Shown: positions 21,556 to 33,361, numbered from the stretch's first letter. The stretch: 64,000 bases of DNA from Pollenia angustigena (GCA_930367215.1 OV884056.1:42780308-42844307); one strand, 5' to 3'. Translations and numbers: made by a program. The notes: a model not told the origin generated them from the sequence alone.

Positions 21556-24500
21556 ATGTCTTTGGAAGAGTTAAAGCAGCAACGGGCTAATACGAAGAAA
21601 AGTTTAACCCGCATTAAAAACCAAATCGAAGCCAATGGTAGGGGTGAAGGTAAGGCACTTTCAGTCCCTGAGTTAAAGTGTCGCCTGGGAATTTTGGAAT
21701 CGTATTTTAAACAAATTTTGTCGTTCCAAACCCAAATTGAAAAATATGATCCAGAGGACAATGCTAGACCCGAAATAGAAGATTTGTATATCTCGGCTAA
21801 AATGAATATTCAGTCACAGCTATGCGAGGATATTCATAATACAACTGTTGCTGAATCGTCCATCTGTCTCCCAGCTCCCAGCCATAAACTGCCTCAACTC
21901 AAATTGCCCACATTTAGTGGTAAGTACAGTGAGTACAAAAATTTTATTACGTCGTTCAATCATACTATTGATCGTGAATACGGTATATCGAATATCGAGA
22001 AATTTAACCATTTGCTCAACTGCCTCCAAGGCCAAGCATTGGAAACTGTTAAGGCTTTCCAAATTACAAATGAAAATTATCCCAAGGCTCTGGAACGGCT
22101 TAAATCGCGTTATGACAACAGCACGCTTATTTTTATGGAAAATATTACCACTCTTTTCGAACTTCCAACCATGTCCAATTACAATTGTGGTCAATTGCGC
22201 AGTCTAGTAGATAATGTTTCAGCTCTTTATAGTTCACTTCTGTCTCTTGGCTCCCCAACTGACATTGCAAATTCGATGCTGATTTATATAGTGATGGAAA
22301 AAGTTGATGATGACACCAAAAGAAAATGGAAAGACTCTTTGGACTTTACCAAACTGCCATCATGGGATGAATGCTCCAAGGTTCTTGAAAGACGTTGCCA
22401 ATTTTTAGAATCGGTTGACACTAACCATACACACGCTGCCCCTCGTAAACCTGACGTTCATTCTGGTAAGTCCAAATCTAAAAATACAAAATCTGGTTAT
22501 TCGTTTTCGGTCTCAAATCGCATTTGCGCTCTATGCTCAAAGGCAGACCATACAATTAGTCGTTGTTCTCGCTTCAAAGATATGGATGTTACCAAACGCT
22601 TTGAAAATGTCAAACGTTTAGGTCTTTGTCTCAACTGTTTGTCGAAAGGGCATCAAGTTAACAACTGTTCCTCTACATTCAAGTGCAAATTCTGTTCTCG
22701 CTCTCATCATAGTTTGCTTCATCGGTCTCAGCCAGCTTCAAAGCCAACGTCTCCTGCTGCTGAACCAGTTGCTGTTACTTCTCGTGCTGCCTGGAATGAA
22801 AACTCAGCTTCGGTCCATACCCATATGGAAAAATCTTCGCCGGAACAGGTGCTTCTTGCTACTGCCATGGTTCTAGTTCGTGACGCCACTGGTCGCTATC
22901 AATTGGGACGCGCTTTGTTGGACTCTTGCTCTCAATTGAATTTCATTACCGATGAATTTTCTCAAAAATTACATCTGCCTAGAATAAAACAAACCACTGA
23001 AGTCGCTAGTATTGGAAATTCGCATACAAAAAGCAAACACAAATCGTCTACAAATGTCAAGTCTCGGTTTACTGATTTCGAAGTTTCTCTATCGTTTTGT
23101 ATTACACCTCATATTTCGTATCAGCCTGACTCTGAACTTGATGTTTCATCCTGGAATTTGCCGGCAAACACACAACTTGCTGATGAAAACTTTTTCAAGT
23201 CAAAGCGCATTGATTTGCTCATTGGTACAGAAACTTTTTTCGATATTTTATCTGTGGGTCAAATAAAACTTGGTCTCAACTTGCCTAAATTGCATAAAAC
23301 GCTTTTTGGTTGGATTGTAGCAGGTCGATATGTCTCAAATCAATCCAACGCTTCTGGTTCATCCTGCATGCTGTCAATTGAAGAAGAAGTTGACCTTAAA
23401 TTACAACGCTTATGGGAAATTGAAGAAATTGATTCTGGCTCAAATCTTTTAACTCAAGAACAATCTGATTGTGAATCATTTTTCAATGATACTGTCCATC
23501 GTGAATCTTCAGGTAGGATTGTTGTTAAACTTCCTTTCAAAGAATCTTCTGGTTCTTTAGGTCTTTCCCGAAATATGGCTCTAAAACGATTTGGTTCTCA
23601 AGAAAGACGTTTTGCTCGTGACAGCAATCTGAAATCACAATATGCTGCTTTTATGAAAGAATATGAAGATTTGGGACACATGACACTAGTTCGTAATCCT
23701 CGCTTAGATGAGCCTCACTATTTTATTCCCCACCATTGCGTATTTAAAATGAGTAGCACTTCAACAAAATTGAGAGTTGTTTTCGACGCCTCTTGTCCCA
23801 CGTCAACACAAAAATCTCTGAATGATATCCTCATGGTTGGCCCAACAATTCAAGAAGAACTTTACAAAATATTACTTCGTTTTCGCCTGTATCGATTCGC
23901 TATTACAGCTGACATCGTTAAAATGTACAGACAAGTTCTAATTGACTCTCGTGATCGAAAATATCAGTACATTTTGTGGAGGAATTCTGAGGAAGAAGAA
24001 ATTCGTACCTACCAGCTCAACACTGTCACTTATGGGATGTCTTCTGCCCCTTATCTCGCCATTAAAAGTCTTCATTATCTCGCAGATCAATACATGGATG
24101 AATTTGAACTTGGTGCAAAAACAATAAAATCATCGTTTTACGTGGATGACTTTCTGGGTGGTGCAGAAACATTAGAAGATTTGGCTCAAATCAAAAATGA
24201 GGTAAATCGAATTCTAGTCAAGGGTTGTTTTGAATTGGATAAATGGCATTCAAATCACAAAGATTTTCAAGATGACAAAACCACTAAAAATTTAAATATT
24301 GATGACTCAGCTGTGACCAATGCACTTGGTATCACTTGGGACCAACAAAAAGATGTTTTTCTTGTCTCGTTTTCGCCCAAAACTCAACAGGATGAAAAAA
24401 TCACCAAAAGAACTATTTTGTCACTGTCGTCATCACTTTTTGATCCCCTTGGACTCGTAGCGCCTCTTATTATAAAGGCCAAAATCATAATGCAGGAATT

Positions 24501-26694
24501 ATGGATTTTAAAACTAGGCTGGGACGAATCTATACCTCAAGAGCTTCATACAGCTTGGGAAAAATTTGTCTCAGATCTCAAAACTTTATCGTCGCTTAAA
24601 ATTCCTCGTTATTGTCTCGCTCCTAATGCTCAATCAATTCAACTTCATGGCTTTTGTGACTCTTCAATTCGCGCGTTTGGTTGCTGTTTGTATCTTCGAG
24701 TAAAAAGTGCTTCTGGAGAAATTTCTGTTCATCTTTTTACTGCCAAATCAAGAGTTGCCCCTACAAAAAGAAAATCTTTACCAAAACTAGAGCTATGTGG
24801 AGCACATCTTTTGGCAAAATTGTACTCAAAAATCAAAGGTCTATTGCTTATACCAAATTTGGAAGTCGTTTTTTGGACCGATTCTCAAATCGTGTTACAC
24901 TGGCTCAAACAACATTCTTCAACTTTATCAGTTTTTGTTGGCAACAGAATATCAGAAATTCAAGATATCACCAATGGTTGTACTTGGAGACATGTTCCAA
25001 CACATGTAAATCCTGCTGATATTGTTTCACGTGGTTCAACTGTACAGGAACTAGCTCCATCAATCTGGTTCAATGGACCTGCCTTTCTTACTCTTGATGC
25101 TGCTCAATGGCCGGCTAACAAAATCGATCAAATTAGCAACGAAAATCTAGAAGAAATCAACAAAGAAAAACGTAAAACCGTACTTTGCCTAGAAACAAAA
25201 TCAAATTATATATTGGACTCAATTGAAAAATATAGTTCTTATATGAAGATTATTCGAATTGTCGCCTGGATGCTACGATTTACTCAAAAAATCAAATCTA
25301 ATATTTATAACTCTGACTCTTTGCAGCCTCAAGAATTAGAAAACGCTTTGACTCGCATAGTTTTCAATATCCAGCGACAATATTTCCAAGAAGATATTTC
25401 TCGAGTTCTGAAGAAAAAGGATCCTCAAGGCGCTTTAAAATGTATCAACCCCTTTATCGATTCTACAAATGGCTTCAACTTGCTCAAAGTCGGTGGTCGC
25501 TTAGAACTCGCTGCTATACCAGATGGTCAAAAGCATCCAATAATCTTGCCTAGCAAAAATCATTTTGTCGATTGTTATATACACCATCTACATTTAAGTA
25601 ATTACCATGCTGGTGCCAAGGCTCTCATGTCTCTAATTCGACAAAAATTTTGGATCATCAATTCTCGAAATTTATGCCGACGTATTGTCAACTCGTGCCC
25701 ACAATGCATTCGCTATCGCCCGAAATTGCTTCAACAAATGATGGGAAATTTGCCTGTCGAACGCCTCAACCCGTCAAGGCCATTTGCTAGATGTGCTGTG
25801 GATTTTTGTGGCCCAGTCAACACTTATCTCAGGGTCAGAGGAAAGGTTCCATATAAAACCTACATTGCCGTTTTTGTCTGTCTCGCCACAAAAGCAGTCC
25901 ATATTGAAGTGGTCTCGGACCTATCTACAGACGCCTTCATTGCCGCTCTTAAAAGGATGATTGGTCGAAGAGGTCTTCCCACAGATATTTTCTGTGATAA
26001 TGCTACTAATTTTGTTGGCGCAAATTCTAAGTTGTCACAATTAAAATCGTTCCTTTTTGATCCAAAAAATTCTAATTGTATTATTAATTATTGTTCAAAT
26101 CAATTTATTAATTTTCGTTTCATTCCCCCCAGGGCACCCCATTTCGGCGGATTGTGGGAGGCGGCCGTCAAATCTGCCAAAGGTCACCTAACTCGGACTC
26201 TTATCAACACTAGGTTGACATATGAGGAGCTTGCAACTGCAATGATCGAGATAGAAGCAATCTTAAACTCAAGACCGATTTCGCCCTTATCATCCGATCC
26301 CAGCGATTTTGAAGCCCTCACACCAGGTCATTTTTTAATTGGCTCTGCCCTACGTGCGTTGCCAGAACGTGATGTTTCGACGAAAGAAATTGATAATCTT
26401 CAGTACTGGGCCCGTATAACTGCTATCAAGCTACAGTTTTGGAAGAAATGGTCCCATGACTACATAAATGAGCTCCAGATCAGAAACAAATGGACTAGGT
26501 CCAATACCAATATCGCAACTGGCGCTTTAGTTATTGTTCATGAAGATAATGTACCTCCACAACGCTGGCTCATGGGTAAAATCATTAGTATTGTACGTGG
26601 CAGAGATGATCGTGTCAGAGTAGTCGATGTCAAAACGACAAAGGGTATTATACGTCGCCCTATTCACAAATTGGCCCTCCTACCATCTGCTTGA
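21556..26694 (+). CDS. BEL/Pao gag-pol polyprotein, intact (1712 aa)
   Basis: It is one open frame from ATG 21556 to TGA 26694, with domains in the BEL/Pao order. There is a gag-like DUF1759 region from about residue 110 (LPTFSGKYSEYKNF at about 117) to 260. Zinc knuckles lie at about 322-388 (CALCSKADH, CLNCLSKGH, CKFC). The aspartic protease has its active-site motif at about 456, written DSC where DSG or DSA is more usual. The reverse transcriptase has YVDD at 862-865. The RNase H-like region begins at about 1030 with Asp in CDSS. The integrase has an HHCC zinc domain (about 1343-1384, CPQC), core acidic residues near D1416, D1481 and E1535, and a DUF5641 end (about 1640-1705). All catalytic motifs except the protease variant look normal. 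It drives reverse transcription and integration of the element; there is no envelope gene. The many small ORFs inside are shadows. Confidence 0.96.
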   Translation: MSLEELKQQRANTKKSLTRIKNQIEANGRGEGKALSVPELKCRLGILESYFKQILSFQTQIEKYDPEDNARPEIEDLYISAKMNIQSQLCEDIHNTTVAESSICLPAPSHKLPQLKLPTFSGKYSEYKNFITSFNHTIDREYGISNIEKFNHLLNCLQGQALETVKAFQITNENYPKALERLKSRYDNSTLIFMENITTLFELPTMSNYNCGQLRSLVDNVSALYSSLLSLGSPTDIANSMLIYIVMEKVDDDTKRKWKDSLDFTKLPSWDECSKVLERRCQFLESVDTNHTHAAPRKPDVHSGKSKSKNTKSGYSFSVSNRICALCSKADHTISRCSRFKDMDVTKRFENVKRLGLCLNCLSKGHQVNNCSSTFKCKFCSRSHHSLLHRSQPASKPTSPAAEPVAVTSRAAWNENSASVHTHMEKSSPEQVLLATAMVLVRDATGRYQLGRALLDSCSQLNFITDEFSQKLHLPRIKQTTEVASIGNSHTKSKHKSSTNVKSRFTDFEVSLSFCITPHISYQPDSELDVSSWNLPANTQLADENFFKSKRIDLLIGTETFFDILSVGQIKLGLNLPKLHKTLFGWIVAGRYVSNQSNASGSSCMLSIEEEVDLKLQRLWEIEEIDSGSNLLTQEQSDCESFFNDTVHRESSGRIVVKLPFKESSGSLGLSRNMALKRFGSQERRFARDSNLKSQYAAFMKEYEDLGHMTLVRNPRLDEPHYFIPHHCVFKMSSTSTKLRVVFDASCPTSTQKSLNDILMVGPTIQEELYKILLRFRLYRFAITADIVKMYRQVLIDSRDRKYQYILWRNSEEEEIRTYQLNTVTYGMSSAPYLAIKSLHYLADQYMDEFELGAKTIKSSFYVDDFLGGAETLEDLAQIKNEVNRILVKGCFELDKWHSNHKDFQDDKTTKNLNIDDSAVTNALGITWDQQKDVFLVSFSPKTQQDEKITKRTILSLSSSLFDPLGLVAPLIIKAKIIMQELWILKLGWDESIPQELHTAWEKFVSDLKTLSSLKIPRYCLAPNAQSIQLHGFCDSSIRAFGCCLYLRVKSASGEISVHLFTAKSRVAPTKRKSLPKLELCGAHLLAKLYSKIKGLLLIPNLEVVFWTDSQIVLHWLKQHSSTLSVFVGNRISEIQDITNGCTWRHVPTHVNPADIVSRGSTVQELAPSIWFNGPAFLTLDAAQWPANKIDQISNENLEEINKEKRKTVLCLETKSNYILDSIEKYSSYMKIIRIVAWMLRFTQKIKSNIYNSDSLQPQELENALTRIVFNIQRQYFQEDISRVLKKKDPQGALKCINPFIDSTNGFNLLKVGGRLELAAIPDGQKHPIILPSKNHFVDCYIHHLHLSNYHAGAKALMSLIRQKFWIINSRNLCRRIVNSCPQCIRYRPKLLQQMMGNLPVERLNPSRPFARCAVDFCGPVNTYLRVRGKVPYKTYIAVFVCLATKAVHIEVVSDLSTDAFIAALKRMIGRRGLPTDIFCDNATNFVGANSKLSQLKSFLFDPKNSNCIINYCSNQFINFRFIPPRAPHFGGLWEAAVKSAKGHLTRTLINTRLTYEELATAMIEIEAILNSRPISPLSSDPSDFEALTPGHFLIGSALRALPERDVSTKEIDNLQYWARITAIKLQFWKKWSHDYINELQIRNKWTRSNTNIATGALVIVHEDNVPPQRWLMGKIISIVRGRDDRVRVVDVKTTKGIIRRPIHKLALLPSA

Positions 26695-26719
26695 AAGTGT
26701 CCTTTCAATGGGGCCGGAA
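26695..26719 (+). other. BEL-1 polypurine tract
   Basis: AATGGGGCCGGAA lies directly before the 3' LTR, after a short pyrimidine stretch. It should be the primer for plus-strand DNA synthesis. Confidence 0.75.
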
Positions 26720-27338
26720 TGTTAGGTCACCGTATAATACATTTATTTTAATTTTATTTTTATGTATTGGTTTTGTATAATTGTCCCTATTTTATTTTAT
26801 TTAATTTACTTTAAATTGTTTAATGCATTATAACTTGTATCCACTGTAGGTTTGTCCAAGTCAATTATATCTAGTACCCACTGTATTTATGTTTAGTTAA
26901 AGTTTACCGTTGGTTTTCATATTCAATTTTTCTGTCTCTTTATTTGCTCTGCCCATAATTACTTGTTATGGTGTTGTTGTAGTTTATATTAATGCAACTG
27001 ACTCTAGCATAAGGTATGTTGTTTTTGTAAATAAACTGCATTTTATGATTGAGTCAATTTTTTTTATTTAGCAAAGAAACATAATATACCAACAACGACA
27101 GTGGACCCTTTTATGTATTTTGAATTGTTAGGTTTAAGCTAGAGATTATTTTAAATAAATGATTATTGTATTGTTAAAATTGAAAGCGAGTGGTGTTTTT
27201 TTCTTATTTCTCGGTTTCACGGTCGCATTATCTCAAATAACACTGTCCCACAAATATTTAGTGGCATATAGACAACAATTATAAAAAATCTAATTGCTCT
27301 ATATAGCCGCCGGTGACGAAAACGCTCTTCATCGTACA
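26720..27338 (+). repeat. BEL-1 3' LTR
   Basis: It reads the same as the 5' LTR over all 619 bp by eye and is followed by the target duplication ATTAC. Confidence 0.95.
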
Positions 27339-27343
27339 ATTAC

Positions 27344-27868
27344 TGTGCACCGTTTAGTGCCAAATAAACTACACAATCAGTTTGAAAAAAATTATATGTT
27401 TGGGCGAATATTAAAAAATTTTTAATATTCACACAAACAGGCTCCATACTTTTTTTGTATTTTTGTGTAACTGTTTGTTTGGCTTTTTTGGCCCTTTATA
27501 CATTTTTGATACATTTTGACTTTGACTCAATACATGTATGGTTCTTAATTACCCGGACTTTTCCAATTTTCGTTTAAAGCAAAGCAACAAAAATTGTTTA
27601 TTAAAAGAAACTGAGTGGGTTGTATTGTTTGGAATCTGTTCATATATTAAGGTCTGTAGCACCTCGCTTTACTTTCCGTTTGTTCCATAATTTGTTACAT
27701 TGATGTCATGCACAAACTACACACAAACTGATTGACAAACAAGTCAACATTTTATGTTTGTACAATCCTAAGGCAAACTAAAATATTCGACTTAGATACT
27801 TTTCCATACTGGCACATATATAAAGGTTGAAGGCAGTAAGTGTAATTAATTGTTAGACCGAAATATTC
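27344..27868. other. Intergenic DNA with a small perfect hairpin
   Basis: There is no gene. GAATATTAAAAAA is followed at once by its complement (TTTTTAATATTC) at 27404-27429. Confidence 0.45.
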
Positions 27869-28087
27869 AGGGGTGTCATGGAAATCGAAAACGTAAAACG
27901 AAAGAATTTGTCAGTTGTTTTTAATGAACTTTTAATCTAATTTTTACAATTATTGTTAAAAACTTCTGTTTAATAGAGCATTATTTGTATAATAATTGTC
28001 ATAAAATTTTTTTATTACAGAAATCTTATTGAAAAACGACTCTTAAAATTCTTTCGTTTTACGTTTTCGATTTCCATGACACCCCTG
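27869..28087. mobile_element. MITE with 40-bp inverted termini
   Basis: The termini CAGGGGTGTCATGGAAATCG and its exact complement extend inward for about 40 bp (through AAAACGTAAAACGAAAGAAT), 219 bp apart. The CAGGGGTG start recalls hAT ends, but I cannot find an 8-bp duplication. Confidence 0.78.
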
Positions 28088-28185
28088 ATTATTACAAAAT
28101 TTTTTGAGAAGATTTAGATTTTTTTTTTCATAAATTGAGGTACGAATGATATATTGAAAAAGGACTTTTAGTTTAATTTTGTAAA

Positions 28186-30505
28186 TCTATATATATAAAA
28201 TTGTAACGTTACTGACTCACTGACTGACTGACTCACTGACTCACTGATTCATCATCGCACAGCCTAAACGCCTGAAGCTAGACACTTGAAATTTGGACCA
28301 GAGATTGGTCACTCCCCAAATCGATCCACTAAGACGGAATTTTTGGAAATTCGAATGTTTAGGGGGTAAAAAAGGGTAAAAACGGGAAAATTCGGTAACC
28401 TTATATTTCCAAAACTAAAAGAGATACAAAAAAAATTTAATACCTATCGTTGTTCTTTAGAAAAATAAGCGGACAGGTGTCTGGTACTTTTTTGAAATTC
28501 GGCCCTATTTGGGAGTAAACGGGTAATATCTGAATTTTAGTACTTTTTTGACACCCCATCTATCTTTTGAACCAATAAACATAGAAACAAAGTTAATACC
28601 ACATTCGAAACCTAACAAAAATATACGAATTTAAATTTGGTACTTTTTCGAAATACGAACATTTAAGGGGTAAAAATCGTAACTATTTTTGGTACTTTTT
28701 TTAAAAAACATTTTTCTCCATTTATTGAAATATTCGTACTAAATTATGGGCTGCCACTATTATACTGAAATTTTTTATACTTTAATGGGGGGAAAATAGT
28801 ACCAAAAAGGGGAAATACGAGAAATTTGATATTTTACTTAACTTTTTGGTTCTACAACTGGTATTTTTTAAATTATCGTTTATGTTGGTCCTAAAAACAT
28901 AAGATTCATCATGCAATGTCCGGAATGGATAAGAATCCATAAGGGGCAGTTTTTGGTACTTTTCTGTTAATTAACTGGTACTTTTTGAATTTCCGTTAGT
29001 ATTGGACCTATTAAAATAAAATTAAACATGCAATGTCCCGAATGGATGAGAATCTATAAGAGGGAACTTTTTGGTACTTTTTCGTTCATTAACTGGTACT
29101 TTTTGAATTTACGTTAATATTGGACTTAGAAACATAAAATTCAAAATGAAATGTCCTGAGTGGTTAAGAATCCATAAGGGGAAGTTTTTGGTACTTTTCT
29201 GTTAATTAACTGGTACTTTTTGAATTTCCGTTAGTATTGGACCTATAAAAATAAAATAAAACATGCAATGTCCCGAATGGATGAGAGTCTATAAGAGGGA
29301 ACTTTATGGTACTTTTTTGTTCATTAACTGGTACTTTTTGAATTTACGTTAATATTGGACTTAGAAACATAAAATTCAAGATGCAATGTCCTGAGTGGTT
29401 AAGAATCCATAAGGGGAAGTTTTTGGTACTTCTTTGTTCTCTAACTGGTACTTTTTGAATTTCCGTTAGTATTGGACCTAGAAACATAAAATTAAACATG
29501 CAAGGTCCTGAGTGAATGAAAATCTGTAAGAGATCTAGAAACATAAAATTAAACATGCAAGCTCCTGAGTGAATGAGAATCTGTAAGAGGGATTTTTTGC
29601 TACTTTTTCGTTCCCTAACTGGTATTTTTTTTAAATAAACTGGTAATTTTTTTAATTTAATATTTATTTTTGTGCATTAAATAAAAAAGCAAATTGGTGT
29701 CTGGTACTTTAACGAAATTCGGTCGTTTTAGGTATTAAATCTAGCTTTTAAGCCAATACGTATAGAAATAAAAATTAAATAACATTTGTTACTTATCTAA
29801 AAAATACAAATGCGAATTTGGTACTTTTTCGAAATTCGAACGTTTCAGGGGTGAAAATTGTACCTATGTATATCGATCCCGCGAACCTCATACCTCCTAA
29901 ACTAAAAGAGATAAAAAACATCAGTACTTATTCTTGTTTATTAGAAAAATTCGCTAACCGTATATTTCCTAAACAAAAAGAGATACAAAAAATTGAATAC
30001 TAATTATTGTTCATTAAAAAAAATAAACGGAGAGGTGTCTGGTACTTTTTTGAAGGATGGCCTTTTTGGGGTGTAAAAGGGTAAATAAATATTGTATCAC
30101 ATTTTTAGCTTATCTAAAAAATACAAAACAGGTTTGGACTTTTTTTGAAATTCAAACGTTTAAGGTGTGAAAACCGTTCCTAATTTTGTTACTGTTTTCT
30201 CAACATTTTTCTCCATCTCTATATAATATAAATTTGTAAAGTAACTGACGGATTCATCATCGCACATCCAAAACTCTTGAAGCTAAAAAGCTGACTTTTG
30301 GACCGAAGGTTGGCCTCTCGCCAAATCGATTCCGCTAACCTTAAAAATCCAAAATTAAAGAGATCCAAAAAATTTAACACTTATTGTTGTTCGTTAAAAA
30401 AAATAAGGTGCAGGTGCCTGGTACTTTTTTGAAAATAAACTTTGGCATAAAAATATGTCCACGAAGAAAAAGGAGACGCTAACGAAGTAGCGGGTTAAAT
30501 GCTAG
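28186..30505 (+). mobile_element. Non-autonomous Helitron
   Basis: It begins with TC (TCTATATATATAAAATTG) after an A. It ends with CTAG at 30502-30505 before a T, matching canonical Helitron rules (5' TC, 3' CTRR, insertion between A and T). Ten to fifteen bases before the end is the hairpin CGCTA-ACGAAG-TAGCG (about 30477-30494). The 5' region has the GACTGACTGACTCACTGA repeat and CATCATCGCACAGCC. A second, diverged 5' end occurs internally at about 30219, so two copies may be joined. No Rep/helicase gene is present. Confidence 0.78.
28850..29640 (+). repeat. 117-bp tandem array within the Helitron
   Basis: TAACTGGTACTTTTTGAATTT recurs with starts at 28971, 29089, 29207, 29324 and 29441, spaced 117-118 bp, and in shorter form near 29615. 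Two subtypes alternate, one with AAGGGGAAG or AAGGGGCAG and the other with AAGAGGGAAC, giving a higher-order period of about 235 bp. The minus-strand ORF at 29344-29556 is this repeat. Confidence 0.85.
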
Positions 30506-31274
30506 TTTAGTTATAATCACTTTTAAGAATTTTTGGATTAATTTAATTTCAGGGGTGACTGTTTTCCCATTTATTTTCCAGCTCTAATTGAATGAAAATA
30601 AATAAAAATCTATTCTTAAAACTATAATTCATTCCAAGTTGAAAAAACAAAGCATTGAACATTTTTATCAATTCAAATAAAACGATTAAATTGTTAAAAT
30701 CAAATAAGTTGTGGCGACAAAAAATAATGCTGGCAAAAGTTTATAAAAGTTGGTTAGTAAAACAATTTTACACACACATACTTAGATATACATGTATGCA
30801 TGTATGTTTGGTAATAAAAACCCAAATTTGCACTTATTAAAAGGGTCATACATTGTATACAGTATGAGCAGAGCTGTAAATAACTGCAATCAATTGGCAT
30901 TGAAATAGAAATGACTTTTAAAAAACTGATTTCTTTCTTCGATTTCAAAATGATTCCAGCTTCTAAAATTAAATCTTTTTGTAATATTTTGTGATTGCAA
31001 TCATTTTAAAGTCATTTTTTTAAAGAAATAATTAAATGCATTTAATTAAATTGCAATAAAATCCAAAAATGTTATTGAAATCATGTACATAGTTTCAATA
31101 AATTCTTCCGAAATCACGTCTATATAATGTGTGCGTTTGAATACTTTTACAGTAGAATTCAGTTAATGAGTAATTACCGAGTAAACTGAAAAGGGGAATC
31201 TTAGAAAAGCTGTTTTCCAAAAAAGTACGCGAAGGGAAAAGTTGTTAAAATTACGTGAGTCAAGATAGCGTCGA
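30506..31274. other. Intergenic DNA, no feature
   Basis: AT-rich, with no convincing gene or repeat end. Confidence 0.4.
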
Positions 31275-31640
31275 CGAAACCAAAATACCCCAAAAAATGG
31301 CGATTTGCAGAATAAGAACAAAAAGTTATAAGTAAAAATATATAATTTTAATAAAAACCGAAAAATTGAAGCATATACTTTTTGAAACAATATGGGGAAA
31401 TCGTGATACAAATCGTTCGACTTGTTTTATCCTAAATGGTCAGGAAAAATCGTTGCTGACCAGGGACCCCAGGCTTTTCCTTGGCATAAAGTTTATATAT
31501 AGTTTTTTAAAGTTATTAGCTTTTGGAACGAATTGAGGGAATCGTGCTAAAACTCGGCTGCACCGTTCTTTGACTTTAACTTTTTGTTCTTATTCTGCAA
31601 ATCCTCATTATTTGGGTATTTTTGTTTCCCGTTTTTAAAA
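31275..31640. mobile_element. Inverted-repeat element, about 55-bp arms
   Basis: The left arm (CGATTTGCAGAATAAGAACA, AAAAGTTA, preceded by AAATACCCC) is complementary to the right arm at about 31575-31632 (TTCTTATTCTGCAAATC, GGGTATTTTTGTTT). The interior includes GCTGACCAGGGACCCC and no gene. Confidence 0.55.
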
Positions 31641-32659
31641 TTCTTTAAATCGGCGCTACATTGGCTCACCTATTGCATTCTTTTACAGCTCTGCTGGGTA
31701 GGTGGTAAAGTGATAAAATCAGGATTTTTTTTATCTAGAAAATATGAAAAATAAAATAAATATTTATATTGGGGTTTACAAACTAGTTTATGCATGTGAA
31801 TGTATAAAATTCATTCATTCAGTCAAACTGTATGTGAATATATTTTTTTGCTCTATCGTACTAACCAGCCAACCTTTACAAACTATTAAAGTGTTGGAGT
31901 GGAAAATGACCAACGCCATTCACTTCTACATTTATAAACTTTGTAAATATGATTTTTTATTCTTTTTTTTTGTAAATAAATGGTGGGTTTTTTGTCAGAG
32001 ATTTACAATATTTTAAGCGGGGGGCCCGGTTTTTAAAACGAACATTTTTGAAAAATTATGTAAACCGAAATCTAGTAAAATCGAGCAAATTATCTTATAA
32101 ACGATTTAAGTTTTTAGAAATTTCAGGACTCAGATAAATAATCCTTTAAGTATGTCATAAGAAATGGTATATTTTATAACCTTGAAAGTTGGGTTACGGT
32201 TTATTTTCTGCAAAGGCACAAAGCTTACCTAGCTAGAGCTCATCGAATTTTTTGTTTGTTTTTTCTTTGTTGTTTCGCAAGGGTATCATACACTTTTTTT
32301 GGAGCCTTATCCACAAATCGTCAGTCGAACTAGACCTTCGCTTAATACTATTTCAAAAAACTTGAATTTTTTTTCGCTGAAGCCAAATGATTTAAAACCA
32401 TGAATGAAAATCAAATTCGAGTTAAATTGAAAAATACTTGAAAAAGGGTCCTGCTTTCAATGTTCATCAAAATACCCGCTTTTATATAAAACTTTCAGTA
32501 TTTCACTCGAATATGTAATTTTATTTTACTCAATTTGGATATTCAGAACATAACCGATGATATAGCAAAACACATCGCACTTGATCAGAGAGAGTGTATT
32601 AACTCAAAATTTAAACATTTTCAGTAGAAGCAAAGCAATTTTTAATATATTAAAGGCAT
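31641..32659. other. Intergenic DNA, no feature
   Basis: No gene is recognised. A GC-rich knot (GGGGGGCCCGG) sits near 32017. The block ATTCGAGTTAAATTGAAAAA at about 32415 has a weak relative near 59460. Confidence 0.4.
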
Positions 32660-33361
32660 ACTAATGAAAAGCAAGTAAGAAAGTATGGTCGGTCAAGCCA
32701 ATGATACCCTATGCTTATGTGTCCATGTAAATATGGATTAATCTATGTTTATAAACTTCATGAAAATCGGTTTGAAAAATTGTGAGAAGCAGAAATTGCC
32801 CCCTGCCTCCCCTTGCGGTCCTTTTTTTTAAAAACTGTATACTATACAGTTTTTAAAAACAGTGTATAGCTAATGTGTCCCTATAATTATGGATCTATCT
32901 ACATATCTTTTAAATTTCATTAAAATCGGTTTGAGGCAGAAATTGACCCTATCTCCCCTCGTGGTTCGATTTTTTTAAAAATGTATACATTTTGTGTCCA
33001 TATAGATATGGTTCTATCTATGTTTTGAATTTCATTAAAATCGGTCTGATAGTTTCTGAGAGGAAGAAATTTCCCCCTATCTTCCCTCGTGGTCCTACGA
33101 TTCGGCCCATTTTCAATAGGCTTGGTCCTTGTGCCTAAGAGCCTATGACCCAAATTTTATCAAATTATCTCTATAATTGTACTTTGCGCACAAGGTTACA
33201 TGGACAGCCAGCCAGCCGGACGGACATCGTTAATTCGACTCAGAAAGTGATTCTGAGTAGATCGGTATACTTTAAGGTGGGTCTAAGATCACTATTTTAA
33301 GGCATTACAGACATCAGCACAAATGCATAATAACCTCTCCAATATTGTGGTGTGGGTATAA
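32660..33361 (+). mobile_element. Helentron-like element family B, best copy
   Basis: Three diverged tandem units of about 110-120 bp (starting near 32720, 32870 and 32990) share TTTCATTAAAATCGGT and CCCCTCGTGGT. They are followed by GGACAGCCAGCCAGCCGGAC (33200-33220), the complement of a GTCY run. The right end is TGTGGTGTGGGTATAAC. A perfect hairpin AAAACTGTAT / ATACAGTTTT lies at 32829-32853. The element abuts copy A3 of family A. Confidence 0.6.

Larger units (their letters stand above)
20178..27338 (+). mobile_element. Complete BEL/Pao LTR retrotransposon (BEL-1)
   Basis: It is a 7,161-bp element with two 619-bp LTRs (20178-20796, 26720-27338), in which I found no difference on reading. 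The flanking 5-bp target duplication is perfect (ATTAC at 20173-20177 and 27339-27343). A primer site, one intact gag-pol ORF and a polypurine tract are all present. These features indicate a recent and possibly still competent insertion. There is no env-like ORF. Confidence 0.96.

Noticed and set aside
21820..25019. Several ORFs inside the BEL-1 coding region
   Set aside because: They are shadows of the 1712-codon frame.
29344..29556. ORF with repeated FNFMFLGP-like blocks
   Set aside because: It is the 117-bp array read in reverse.
28850..29640. CRISPR-like array
   Set aside because: The units are whole tandem repeats of 117 bp without unique spacers, in a eukaryotic Helitron.
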